This document shows, in pieces, positions 16,555 through 24,424 of a DNA stretch of 59,346 nt (position 1 is the first letter of the stretch; every line of letters begins with the position of its first letter). Both the position numbers and the translations under genes were made by a program. The notes beneath the pieces were generated by a model. That model searched no databases and had not been told where the DNA came from. It saw only the letters and a program-made list of their open reading frames with translations. The DNA is from a virus, in the IMG/VR virus record IMGVR_UViG_3300047322_000637, positions 1-59,346 of that record. One strand, given 5' to 3'.

Positions 16555-17189
16555 AACTCGTTTCTGCGATTATGCCCACGCGGGGACGCCGTGAATGGGC
16601 GCAGTCTGCGCTGGATTGCTTTCTGCGGCAATCCTATCCCCTGAAAGAACTGGTAATTATTGATGATTTGGCCGACCCCTCTTTTAAGTCTCCGGGGCTC
16701 GGTATCGAATACTGGTTGAGTCAGTCGCGGAATATCGGCTGGAAGCGTAATGAAGCCTGCCGAATGGCCACCGGCGAAATCATCATGCACTGGGATAGCG
16801 ATGACTGGAGCAATTCGGACCGAATGGCGGAACAGGTCGCATTCCTGGAGGCATCCGGCAAGCAGGTTACGGGATACAGCACGCTTTTGTTTCACGAGGG
16901 AAACACGGGTAAATGGGGCCGTTACCTCGGTGACCGACACTATTCCCTCGGAACCTCACTCTGTTATTTCAAGAGCTGGTGGGAACGACATCCTTTCAAT
17001 GAAGCCGTGACCGTCGGTGAAGATAACCAGTTCGTCTCCGATGCTGTGAATGAGGGCGCGTTTATCTCACAAGAAGGCCGCGGGATGATGGTGGCGCGCG
17101 TCCACTCCGACAATACGAGTCCGAAAGACATGGGTAACTTTACCGGCACCGTTACGCCGGCAGACATTCCAGTAGGCTTTACGGCGTGA
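16551..17189 (+). CDS. Glycosyltransferase family 2, probable CTG start
   Basis: 212 aa. The fold begins with LKLVSAIMPTRGRREWAQSALDCF, the first strand of GT2 enzymes. QSRNIGWKRNEACRMATGEIIMHWDSDDW contains the metal-binding DSDD. The only in-frame ATG (16572) falls inside the first strand (MPTRG), which would remove residues the fold needs. CTG at 16551 overlaps the previous stop as CTGA, exactly like the ATGA and GTGA couplings of its neighbours, and gives the usual GT2 N-terminus. It ends the cassette and overlaps the head-tail adaptor start. Confidence 0.8.
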   Translation: MKLVSAIMPTRGRREWAQSALDCFLRQSYPLKELVIIDDLADPSFKSPGLGIEYWLSQSRNIGWKRNEACRMATGEIIMHWDSDDWSNSDRMAEQVAFLEASGKQVTGYSTLLFHEGNTGKWGRYLGDRHYSLGTSLCYFKSWWERHPFNEAVTVGEDNQFVSDAVNEGAFISQEGRGMMVARVHSDNTSPKDMGNFTGTVTPADIPVGFTA

Positions 17190-17551
17190 GAGCCGGGCAA
17201 TTGCGAGACGTCGCCACACTTCAAACGCGAACAGTCACCGGTGACGATCAAGCCGGACACGCGATTACCTGGGGCAGTGATGCACAGATTCAATGCAACT
17301 TCCAGAAGCTTACGGAAATGTCCGCGCGGATCATCACGCGATTCTTCCAGTCGGTCTATCTCAACAAAGAGAATTACCGGCTTCTGGCGGACGGGAAAAT
17401 CTGGGTCTTGACCGCTGCGATTCCGGACGGTCGAAGGACCATGCTAACCATTGACTGCGATCTCGGAGAACTCGTCGAAGTAACGACCATCACTTCTACC
17501 GAGAAGCAGTATATCGACGGAGTTCCGGAAGCTAGACCGCCGGACGATTAG
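17186..17551 (+). CDS. Head-tail adaptor / head closure protein
   Basis: 121 aa, GTG start in a GTGA overlap. The pattern MRAGQLRDVATLQTRTVTGDDQAGHAITWG, then CNFQKLTEMSARIITRFFQS and the C-terminal strands is that of SPP1 gp16-like and phage head-tail joining proteins, which close the portal channel and bind the tail. It would normally follow the connector gene at 9300 directly. Here the sugar cassette intervenes. Confidence 0.8.
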   Translation: MRAGQLRDVATLQTRTVTGDDQAGHAITWGSDAQIQCNFQKLTEMSARIITRFFQSVYLNKENYRLLADGKIWVLTAAIPDGRRTMLTIDCDLGELVEVTTITSTEKQYIDGVPEARPPDD

Positions 17552-17569
17552 TCCAATTTAGCCACCATC

Positions 17570-17614
17570 AAACCGTTAACCCGGCCGCCAACCTTGGCGG
17601 CTTTTTTATTGGAG
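17570..17614 (+). terminator. Hairpin terminator joined to the tail-tube ribosome binding site
   Basis: GCCGCC (17584-17589) pairs with GGCGGC (17596-17601) around a six-base loop and is followed by six T. GGAG at 17611-17614 is the Shine-Dalgarno of the tail-tube gene. The bases 17596-17614 are identical to 6924-6942 before the capsid gene, and the flank before the stem is similar too. Confidence 0.7.
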
Positions 17615-17623
17615 TAAGCCAGA

Positions 17624-18061
17624 ATGGCGACATCTTCATATTTAGCGTCTCAGACTCTATTCCAGATGGGGGATGGGGCATCGCCCGAGAACTTCATCAC
17701 AATAGGTGAAGTAAAGGCTGCTCCTCCAATATCCGTACAGAAGGACCTCGTGGAAGTAACGCACATGACTTCCACGGCCAAGGAATACCTCGGCGGCTTG
17801 TCGGACGGGCAGAGGTTTTCGGTTACATGTAACCACATTCCAAACGATGCAAAGCAGGTTGCACTTGTCGCCGCGGCGAAAACGACGTCCACGGCGAAGA
17901 ATTTCAGATACGTACTTCCCGCAACGGCCGCCGGCGGAAGTAAATATTCTGGATTCGCGGCCGTCGTTATGGGTTTTGCATTAAAGGAAGCGAGCCCAAA
18001 TTCGGCAGCAGAAATCACGTTCGACCTCAAGATCAGCGGTGCAGTCGGAGATTGGACATAA
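17624..18061 (+). CDS. Major tail tube protein
   Basis: 145 aa. ENFITIGEVKAAPPISVQKDLVEVTHMTSTAKEYLGGLSDGQRFSVTCNHIP is typical of siphophage tail tube proteins, where two beta sheets form hexameric rings around the tape measure. The C-terminus YSGFAAVVMGFALKEASPNSAAEITFDLKISGAVGDW fits the same family. It follows a terminator-like hairpin with its own strong ribosome binding site, as expected for an abundant virion protein. Confidence 0.9.
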   Translation: MATSSYLASQTLFQMGDGASPENFITIGEVKAAPPISVQKDLVEVTHMTSTAKEYLGGLSDGQRFSVTCNHIPNDAKQVALVAAAKTTSTAKNFRYVLPATAAGGSKYSGFAAVVMGFALKEASPNSAAEITFDLKISGAVGDWT

Positions 18062-18076
18062 AGGGAGATTAAGGCA

Positions 18077-18388
18077 GTGCTTGATAAGTCTGAGAAGTTC
18101 GCAAAAAAGCGCAAAAGATCCAATGTCGAAGTCCCAGATATGGGGACCGTCACCATTCAAGAACTCAGCGTTGTGCAATTGGAAAAGATCGGTAAGGGTG
18201 AGGCTGGACTGCCGCAGCAACTCGCCTGGTCTATCGTCGATGAGAACGGCAGTCAGATCTATTCGTCGAAGGAAGATCTTGAAAATCTGGCAGAAATGCC
18301 AGCCCGTATCAGCCGTCTGATTTTCAACGAAGTCAATAAGTTGAACGGCTGGACAACTGAAGGACAAGAAGAAACCCTAAAAAACTAA
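18077..18388 (+). CDS. Tail assembly chaperone, short form (gpG-like)
   Basis: 103 aa, GTG start. Charged N-terminus and the IQELSVVQLEKIGKGEAGLPQQLAWSIVDENG region resemble tail-chaperone proteins that bind the tape measure during assembly. Its last codons CTA AAA AAC TAA contain a slippery heptamer, and the next frame (18388-18726) carries the T-like domain, as in phage lambda G/GT. So most ribosomes should make this short form and a minority the fusion. Confidence 0.8.
   Translation: MLDKSEKFAKKRKRSNVEVPDMGTVTIQELSVVQLEKIGKGEAGLPQQLAWSIVDENGSQIYSSKEDLENLAEMPARISRLIFNEVNKLNGWTTEGQEETLKN
18379..18385 (+). promoter_or_regulatory. Programmed -1 ribosomal frameshift site (A AAA AAC)
   Basis: The heptamer A AAA AAC lies in phase with the gpG-like frame (CTA AAA AAC TAA). 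A -1 slip continues as CTA ATG GGC into the frame of 18388-18726 without a stop. A AAA AAC is a classical slippery sequence. The zero-frame stop lies immediately after it. Confidence 0.75.
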
Positions 18389-18726
18389 TGGGCCAGCCGG
18401 AACGGCGGTTCCGGATTCGGCTGGCCGGGTTCCTCGGTAAGTTTCCGCATGAAATCGACGAAATGCCATCCTCGGAATTTCTCGAATGCATGATCTATGA
18501 ACAGATCGAGCCGTTCGGGGCCATGGGCGAGCATTTTCATGCCGGGACGGTCGCATCAACATTGATCAATTTAAAACTCAAGCCGGGATCTGAGCCAATC
18601 ACGGCCGATAAATTTATTCGGAAATGGGACGAGAAACCGGAGGATCGTCCGCCATCGCCTGAAGAGTTTATGCAGTGGTGGGGCACGATCATGGTCGCCC
18701 AGAATTCCAGTATTCCTAAAGCCTGA
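18388..18726 (+). CDS. Tail assembly chaperone T domain (made as frameshift fusion)
   Basis: 112 aa if started at ATG 18388, but more likely translated as the C-terminal part of an 18077-18726 fusion. RFRIRLAGFLGKFPHEIDEMPSSEFLECMIYEQIEPFG resembles the lambda gpT/DUF4035-type motif (DxMSSxEFxEWxxxxxxEPxG). The T domain recruits tail tube protein to the tape-measure-bound complex. The gene directly precedes a gp10-like protein and the tape measure. Confidence 0.8.
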   Translation: MGQPERRFRIRLAGFLGKFPHEIDEMPSSEFLECMIYEQIEPFGAMGEHFHAGTVASTLINLKLKPGSEPITADKFIRKWDEKPEDRPPSPEEFMQWWGTIMVAQNSSIPKA

Positions 18727-19106
18727 TGTTCAAAATCGAAATCCCAACCGTCATCGACTTTGCCGCGATAACGAAAAGCTATATCAAGGCGAATGACGCA
18801 GCCATTACCGCTGCGGCGGCTGCCGGCGTTATGCCTCTGCGTGCGGCGCAGCCCGTGAAAACTGGAAAAATGGCCAGCGAAGTCGGGATTAAGTTTTTCA
18901 GACAGAAAAATAAATTGCTCGGCGCTTCGCTCAAAGTGATCGGTGATCGACATTTCGTATCGGTGATTCTTGAGAATGGAACCCATGACGGCAGGATCAA
19001 GGCGCGCCATACCTTCGAGCGTGCGGAAGCCTCCATCGACGGTCTCATCCAGGCAACCTATGAGCGCACCTTCTTTCAATCATTAGAGGCGCAGAGTGGC
19101 AAGTAG
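18726..19106 (+). CDS. HK97 gp10-like tail completion / head-tail joining protein
   Basis: 126 aa, TGATG overlap. PVKTGKMASEVGIKFFRQKNK, FVSVILENGTHDGRIKARHTFERAEAS match the HK97 gp10 pattern (conserved E-x-G-T and a K-A-R-x-F element) of proteins at the neck or tail terminator. It is unusual only in position, after the chaperones rather than beside the adaptor. Overlaps the tape-measure start by 11 bases. Confidence 0.7.
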   Translation: MFKIEIPTVIDFAAITKSYIKANDAAITAAAAAGVMPLRAAQPVKTGKMASEVGIKFFRQKNKLLGASLKVIGDRHFVSVILENGTHDGRIKARHTFERAEASIDGLIQATYERTFFQSLEAQSGK

Positions 19107-21033
19107 GACTGTCGAGATCATTCTTAAGGCCAGTGACCAGTTCACTGACCAGACGAAGAAGGCTCAGGCGCAATTTGCCGCCATGAAGATTGCGGCCGAC
19201 GATTTCAATAAGTCGGTCTCGAAACTTCAGAATCTGCACCCGGGATTGAGTGCGGATGAGGCTAAGAGTGCAGCCGAAGCGCTGAATCGGATGAAGGATG
19301 CATCCGAGGCGAGCGGTAAAGGTTTTGCGAATGCGAGCCTCGCTGCCCGCGGCTTAGGTCAGGAACTGGGCATCACACTTCCTCGCGCGGTAACGTCGTT
19401 CCTGGCTCAGACGAAATTGATCGGTCCCGCATTGTCCGGCGCGTTCGGCGTGATTGCCATTGTTGGGCTGGTCGAAGTACTCGGCCAGATCCCAGCAGCA
19501 TATGAAAAGATCTCCGGTGCCATTACCGGATGGGATACCAAAGCCAAAGAGGCTTACGGGCATTTCCTGGAAGAGAACAAGAAAGCCTATGATGATCTTG
19601 TCAAATTCCAAGCGAAATTGTCCGAGATCGGCGGCGGTCCATCGGCCGGAAATCAGGTATCACTGAATGCCGCCCAGTCTCAATTAGCCAGCCTGGCGAC
19701 TCGCGAGACGGCACTCCGGAATGCGGCAAATAGGATCCGCACCGGGCCTATCTATGAGCGCCAACCGAATGGAACCGACACGCTGGCGCCAACGACGTTC
19801 GAAGGCATGTCTCCGAACGAACTGGAAGCAGAGGCGGACCGGATTAATAAACTTCGCCTTGAATCCGCCACGAAGGTTCTGGAACTCCAACGGCAAGGCG
19901 CGGTTATCGATGCGGAAAGTGCGCAGAGCGTCGGCGATGAATTGATCAAGCAGCGCGAAGAATACAAGAAGTTCTTCGCGAATCAGTTAGAGCCTTTCAA
20001 AAATCAAACATTCTCGGTATCCGTGGACACGCACGACTTCCGGGATGCGGTCATCAAAGACTGGAAAGACATCCTTGAAGCGGAGCAGAAGGGCGGCGAT
20101 GCATATCTCGAATATCAGGACTATTTCGCCAAGCAGCTTGAAGAATTCCGAATCAAGCCGATCGGCGCCACGGCCGATATCGAAGCAGGTGTAAAGGCAG
20201 GCGATGAGAATGCGAAAAAAATCATCAAGGCATCGGAGGAAGCTCAAAAACAGCAAAAGGAATTCGTTAAAACCTTCCAGGAGGGAATCGGTCGCGCCTG
20301 GGATGACTTCCGACAGAAGGGATTCGGCGCATTCGCCGACCTGGCCAACTATATCGCGAAGCGGTTCACGGAAGGGCTTCTCACGAACATCCTGTTCGGA
20401 TCAGGCGGCGGAACTGGGATCGCTGCCAGCCTGGGCAGCATCGGTATCGGAGGCGGTTCGGGTGGCGGCCTGCTCAGCGGCATTATCGGCAAGCTTGGCA
20501 TCAACAATGGGCCGCTCTCCGAAGTTGTGCCAGGCCAGGGCGGCGGCGGTATCCTCGGCAGCCTGTTCGGCGGTGGAATCAGCGGCCTGTTTACGAATAA
20601 CAGCGCAGCAGCGAACGCAGCCGGTGGAACGCTGGGCCTGGGGGTTCCTGGTGCGGGCCCTGGCATTTCGGGCGGAATCAGCGGGGTGCTGGGTTTGAAC
20701 GGCGGTGCCGGGCTGCTTGGCCTCGGCGCAGCCACGCTGCCCGTAATTGGTGCCGTCGGAGGCATGCTCGCGATTGCGATTGCGTCCTTCTTCGGCAATC
20801 ACCGAAACGCGCCTTTCACGCGGGATCCTAACGAGATTACTAGGACTCGCGAGTACCTGTTTTACAGCGCCACGCAAAATATCGCTGATGCGGCGAAAGA
20901 CATTGCGAACATGTCCCACACTTTCGGCACGATGCCTCCCGGCCAAGTGGTTAAAAACGGGTTGCCGGTTGCGCTCGCTTCTTCCAACCAGTTCCGCCGG
21001 CAGGTGAACTCCGTTCTTCAGCAAGACTTTTAA
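19096..21033 (+). CDS. Tape measure protein
   Basis: 645 aa, GTG start. The N-terminus RTVEIILKASDQFTDQTKKAQAQFAAM is the standard beginning of phage tape measures. A long helical region follows (about 160-420). Residues about 425-560 are a Gly-rich hydrophobic stretch and a probable membrane helix (LGLGAATLPVIGAVGGMLAI), the part thought to enter the host membrane at DNA ejection. From the usual tape-length rule this size implies a tail of roughly 100 nm. It ends in a TAATG overlap with the distal tail gene. Confidence 0.9.
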   Translation: MASRTVEIILKASDQFTDQTKKAQAQFAAMKIAADDFNKSVSKLQNLHPGLSADEAKSAAEALNRMKDASEASGKGFANASLAARGLGQELGITLPRAVTSFLAQTKLIGPALSGAFGVIAIVGLVEVLGQIPAAYEKISGAITGWDTKAKEAYGHFLEENKKAYDDLVKFQAKLSEIGGGPSAGNQVSLNAAQSQLASLATRETALRNAANRIRTGPIYERQPNGTDTLAPTTFEGMSPNELEAEADRINKLRLESATKVLELQRQGAVIDAESAQSVGDELIKQREEYKKFFANQLEPFKNQTFSVSVDTHDFRDAVIKDWKDILEAEQKGGDAYLEYQDYFAKQLEEFRIKPIGATADIEAGVKAGDENAKKIIKASEEAQKQQKEFVKTFQEGIGRAWDDFRQKGFGAFADLANYIAKRFTEGLLTNILFGSGGGTGIAASLGSIGIGGGSGGGLLSGIIGKLGINNGPLSEVVPGQGGGGILGSLFGGGISGLFTNNSAAANAAGGTLGLGVPGAGPGISGGISGVLGLNGGAGLLGLGAATLPVIGAVGGMLAIAIASFFGNHRNAPFTRDPNEITRTREYLFYSATQNIADAAKDIANMSHTFGTMPPGQVVKNGLPVALASSNQFRRQVNSVLQQDF

Positions 21034-21470
21034 TGACCGTCGCCGTCTGGCCGATCAATCCTCAGTTCACGATGCCGATGACGAAAACATTCGCAACTTT
21101 CGTTGCGGACTTCGGCGACGGATATGAGCAGCGCGGTGGGAAGAACATCGCTTATTCCCACGCCAACGGCCAGGGCGCCGTTGCATCCAACAAGGGGCGA
21201 TGGGGATTCCAGATCCAGTTGAACGGCATCGACTATCTGAATGGCGACATTACGAAAGAAACGAACATTCTGTGGAAGTTCGTCACGGATCGGCTGGGGC
21301 TATTCGAGGCATTCTATTTTTACAATCCGGTTGAGGCATCCATCGATTTAACCGGGAGTTCGGCGATCGGCCGTTACCTCGTGCGGCTCAAAGACCCAGC
21401 AGTTTCCCTGGAGGCGTTCGCTCTGAAATTGCACCGGGGCCAGATCGCTCTGATTGAGGTGAGAACTTAA
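21033..21470 (+). CDS. Distal tail protein, copy A
   Basis: 145 aa. It has the features of a distal tail / minor tail protein (VAVWPINPQFTMPMTKTFATFVADFGDGYEQR, then a beta domain ending FYFYNP, IDLTG, GRYLVRLKDP and FALKLHRGQ). The same C-terminal half recurs with about four in five residues identical in copy B at 24421-24936. These proteins join the tail tube to the tip. The two copies bracket two secreted fibre-like genes. Confidence 0.8.
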   Translation: MTVAVWPINPQFTMPMTKTFATFVADFGDGYEQRGGKNIAYSHANGQGAVASNKGRWGFQIQLNGIDYLNGDITKETNILWKFVTDRLGLFEAFYFYNPVEASIDLTGSSAIGRYLVRLKDPAVSLEAFALKLHRGQIALIEVRT

Positions 21471-22871
21471 ATGAAGAAATTCCTGGCGCTCTTTTGCGCG
21501 TTTCTGGTGGCCGCTCCAGATATGGCGTTGGCCACGACGCTCTATGCCTCCGCCTCTGGTAGCGGCACGACCTGTTCCACCGGCAGTCCGTGCAGCGTGA
21601 ATCAGCTTGTCGCCGGAACGAGCGGAAACACGCTCGGGCCAGACGATATCGGAATCCTGGCGAACGGCACCTATACCGGCGTAAATGGAATGATCGTCCC
21701 AGCGTCTGGCCGCGCGGGATCTTCCGGCCATCCGATCACACTGCAAGCGGAAACAGATGGTGGGGTTCTGATCGACGGTCAGACGTTGCGGATTCCAATT
21801 CGCTTAGCCACAGGAAATTCCTGGTGGGTGATCACTGGTATTAACGCCGCGCATGCTGACGCTGGAAGCAATGTTGTAGACCTTGACGTTGGGGCAACGC
21901 ACAACATTGTTCGTAGGACGATTGGGTGGGATGCAGGTGATAGACATGCTGTCTTCAATTCTTCAGACGCCAACAACCTGTTTGAAGATGTAGCTGGTTT
22001 TGGGCAGGGTCGCAAGACCTTTGGCAACTCGCAAGGTAGTGACGGCGTCATCTACCGCAGAGCGTTTGGAATTTGGAATAAATCAACTGGAGACGTAGGA
22101 CCATCCGAAACATTTTCCAATACGTACAACAGCCACAATGGTCTTTATGAAAATGTTATCGGCACAATCGATCCAGACCCTGGCGTCTCAGTGGCGAATG
22201 GGATGTACGGTGTGTTCATCTTTGAGCGGATGAACGATTTGTATGACGGCACCTACGCCTCTGTTTGTGCCGGAAGCGCGAAATATTTAGGGTCCATCGC
22301 ATATGTAACCGCGGCCGAGACACCAATCATCACGACTGACCCGATGAATGTTAACAATAGCTTGGGTCTGCTCCAAGGGGGATTGGCTCTCACCTGCATT
22401 CATTATAAAGATGTTGTAGCCTACGCCGATCAAGCGGTGATGACAGCCAGCAATGCTACCTTGAGTGGAATCTACAGTGGCCCTGCGATGTCCGGTGACC
22501 ATACATTTGACAAGGTGACTGAGATCCGAACTGCTGGTACTCGCCGTCTTGTTGATACAGACTGGCAAGTTACGAATTCAGAGCAGATCGCTTCCGTGGC
22601 CGCAGCAGACAATATCTGGAATGGTACAGGAGGAACTGGGGCGAGAGTCTGCTACCAATATGTCGATGGCACTTTAACCACGACTCCGCTGTGGCCATGG
22701 CCGATGAACCAGCGAATCATCGACGCTATGACAACCGCAAGCCGAACACCAATTGATGTCACAGCCACGATGGAATCAATCTTTGGCACTATCCCGCCGG
22801 ACTGCATTGGTGCCTCACCGGATGGCTCCATCGTCCGGATTGTAATGAGCATCGCTAGGAGGCGGCATTGA
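21471..22871 (+). CDS. Secreted right-handed beta-helix protein (fibre/depolymerase-like)
   Basis: 466 aa. A clear Sec signal peptide: MKKFLALFCAFLVAAP, cleavage after ALA near residue 21. The mature part reads as a parallel beta-helix: TLYASASGSGTTCSTGSPC, GPDDIGILANGTYTG, GHPITLQAETDGGVLIDGQT, then repeated short strands with Asn/Asp turns, as in chondroitinase/pectate-lyase-like folds. Possible role: a glycan-binding or glycan-cleaving fibre. The export signal is odd for a virion protein, because phage tails assemble in the cytoplasm. It immediately follows distal tail gene A. Confidence 0.75.
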   Translation: MKKFLALFCAFLVAAPDMALATTLYASASGSGTTCSTGSPCSVNQLVAGTSGNTLGPDDIGILANGTYTGVNGMIVPASGRAGSSGHPITLQAETDGGVLIDGQTLRIPIRLATGNSWWVITGINAAHADAGSNVVDLDVGATHNIVRRTIGWDAGDRHAVFNSSDANNLFEDVAGFGQGRKTFGNSQGSDGVIYRRAFGIWNKSTGDVGPSETFSNTYNSHNGLYENVIGTIDPDPGVSVANGMYGVFIFERMNDLYDGTYASVCAGSAKYLGSIAYVTAAETPIITTDPMNVNNSLGLLQGGLALTCIHYKDVVAYADQAVMTASNATLSGIYSGPAMSGDHTFDKVTEIRTAGTRRLVDTDWQVTNSEQIASVAAADNIWNGTGGTGARVCYQYVDGTLTTTPLWPWPMNQRIIDAMTTASRTPIDVTATMESIFGTIPPDCIGASPDGSIVRIVMSIARRRH

Positions 22872-24274
22872 AACGATTACTTTCGATCTTTGTTTTACTC
22901 GCGCTCGCTTCACCTGTTTTCGGACAGTGCATCCTGAAGCAATCAACGGCAACTCAGGAGATCAGCATCGGGCCATTCCTCGATACGACGACCGGCAATA
23001 CCGAGCAGACCGGGCTAACGATTGCGAATACGGACGTCCGGCTTAAGAAGGGCTCCGCAGATTGGGCCTCGAAGAACAGCGGTGGAGCAACAGCGGAAGA
23101 ACACGGCAACTACCGAATCACCCTGGATGCGACAGACACGAACACGGTCGGGATTCTCGAAATCTATGTGCATCCGGCAACGTCCTTAGCGGTCTTCCGA
23201 ACGTGCTATGTCGTCACGTCGGCTGCATATACGGCCTTCTATGATTCCTCTGCGCCTGGCTATGTTCCCAATGCTCCAGTGAATGTCGCGCAGTTCGGCG
23301 GCTCGAATGGCACATTTTCAAGCGGCAGACCGAGCGTTGACGTGAACAGCCTCGCCAGTAATTCGATTACAGCTGGGGTAATTGCTGATGCTGCCATCGA
23401 CCGTGCGACATTCGCAGCAGATACTGGGCTCGCTCCGATCCGGTCGAATACCGCGCAGGCCGGCGCTTCGACAACGATTACGCTCGATGCTTCAGCCTCG
23501 GCCACGAATAGCTTTTACAACAACGATCTTGTTTTGATCACGGGCGGGACGGGGGCAGGGCAGGCGAGGTTTGTCACAGCCTACGTCGGCAGCACCAAGG
23601 TCGCAACGGTGGCGACCTGGGCAACGAATCCAGACAATACCAGCACCTTCGCAATCCTTCCATTTGATTCTGTCCCAGGTGGGACGGCTCCGACAGCGGC
23701 ACAGATATCAACGGCAGTCTGGCAGGACATTATTGCAACGAGCGATTTCACAACGGCCGGAAGTATTGGAAAGCGTCTGGCGGATGACGTTGACGCGCAG
23801 ATTTCGACGCGGTTCCCAACTTCTTCCGCTCCGACAAACTTCTCCTCTTTGGGAATTTCGGCCGCGGGCAAGATCAACGAAGTTGTCACCTATACCGGAA
23901 ACACGCCACAGACTGGCGATTCTTATGCACGGCTCGGGGCTCCGGCAGGTGCCTCCATGAGTGCTGACGTTGCCGCAGTAAATGCGAAGACGACAAACCT
24001 CCCATCTTCCCCGGCCGCTGTTGGGAGCGCCATGGCCTTGACGAGCGGTGAGCGCAATAGCACGGCGGATGCACTCCTGGACCGGGCGAACGCGATTGAA
24101 TCGAGCGTTACGTTGCGTCAAGCCGCACGCCTTTTCGTGTCCGCACTCGGAGGTAAAACGACGGGATCCGGCACCAGCACGCTGACGTTCCGGGATACGA
24201 ACGACACGAAAGACGTGATCGTCTGCACCATCAGTTCCGGTAATCGGACAGCCTGCACGCTGAATCTCAACTAA
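22868..24274 (+). CDS. Secreted tail-fibre-like protein (TATQEISIG type)
   Basis: 468 aa, probable TTG start (ttgaaacga) overlapping the previous stop. Sec signal MKRLLSIFVLLALASPVFG. The mature N-terminus CILKQSTATQEISIGPFLDTTTGNTEQTGLTIANTDVRLKKG is a known motif of environmental phage fibres, followed by TLDATDTNTVGILEIYVH and an ASATNSFYNNDLVLITGGTGAGQARFVTAYVGSTKVATV repeat element. The C-terminus carries ALGGKTTGSGTSTLTFRDTNDTKDVI, another common phage fibre end-domain. So this is fibre architecture behind an export signal. No catalytic motif is visible. Confidence 0.8.
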   Translation: MKRLLSIFVLLALASPVFGQCILKQSTATQEISIGPFLDTTTGNTEQTGLTIANTDVRLKKGSADWASKNSGGATAEEHGNYRITLDATDTNTVGILEIYVHPATSLAVFRTCYVVTSAAYTAFYDSSAPGYVPNAPVNVAQFGGSNGTFSSGRPSVDVNSLASNSITAGVIADAAIDRATFAADTGLAPIRSNTAQAGASTTITLDASASATNSFYNNDLVLITGGTGAGQARFVTAYVGSTKVATVATWATNPDNTSTFAILPFDSVPGGTAPTAAQISTAVWQDIIATSDFTTAGSIGKRLADDVDAQISTRFPTSSAPTNFSSLGISAAGKINEVVTYTGNTPQTGDSYARLGAPAGASMSADVAAVNAKTTNLPSSPAAVGSAMALTSGERNSTADALLDRANAIESSVTLRQAARLFVSALGGKTTGSGTSTLTFRDTNDTKDVIVCTISSGNRTACTLNLN

Positions 24275-24424
24275 ATGAGTAAGTCGCTTCCCGGGGCACC
24301 GGGCGGCTATTTCCCCGCTGGTTACGTTCCGGATAGTGGGACTGTCCCAGCTCCGCCGACACCGCAACCGACACCAAAGCCCAAACCAAAACCGAGACCG
24401 AGACCGAGACGTATCCGTAGATGA
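24275..24424 (+). CDS. Tiny proline/basic-rich protein
   Basis: 49 aa, ATG directly after the previous stop, ATGA overlap with the next gene. The N-terminus LPGAPGGYFPAGYVPDSGT resembles the start of the following distal tail protein (FFPGAPEGFFPAGPTSDGG). The C-terminus is a run of alternating Pro with Lys/Arg. It may be a virion spacer peptide or a remnant of a duplicated N-terminus. Below the usual ORF length cut-off. Confidence 0.6.
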   Translation: MSKSLPGAPGGYFPAGYVPDSGTVPAPPTPQPTPKPKPKPRPRPRRIRR

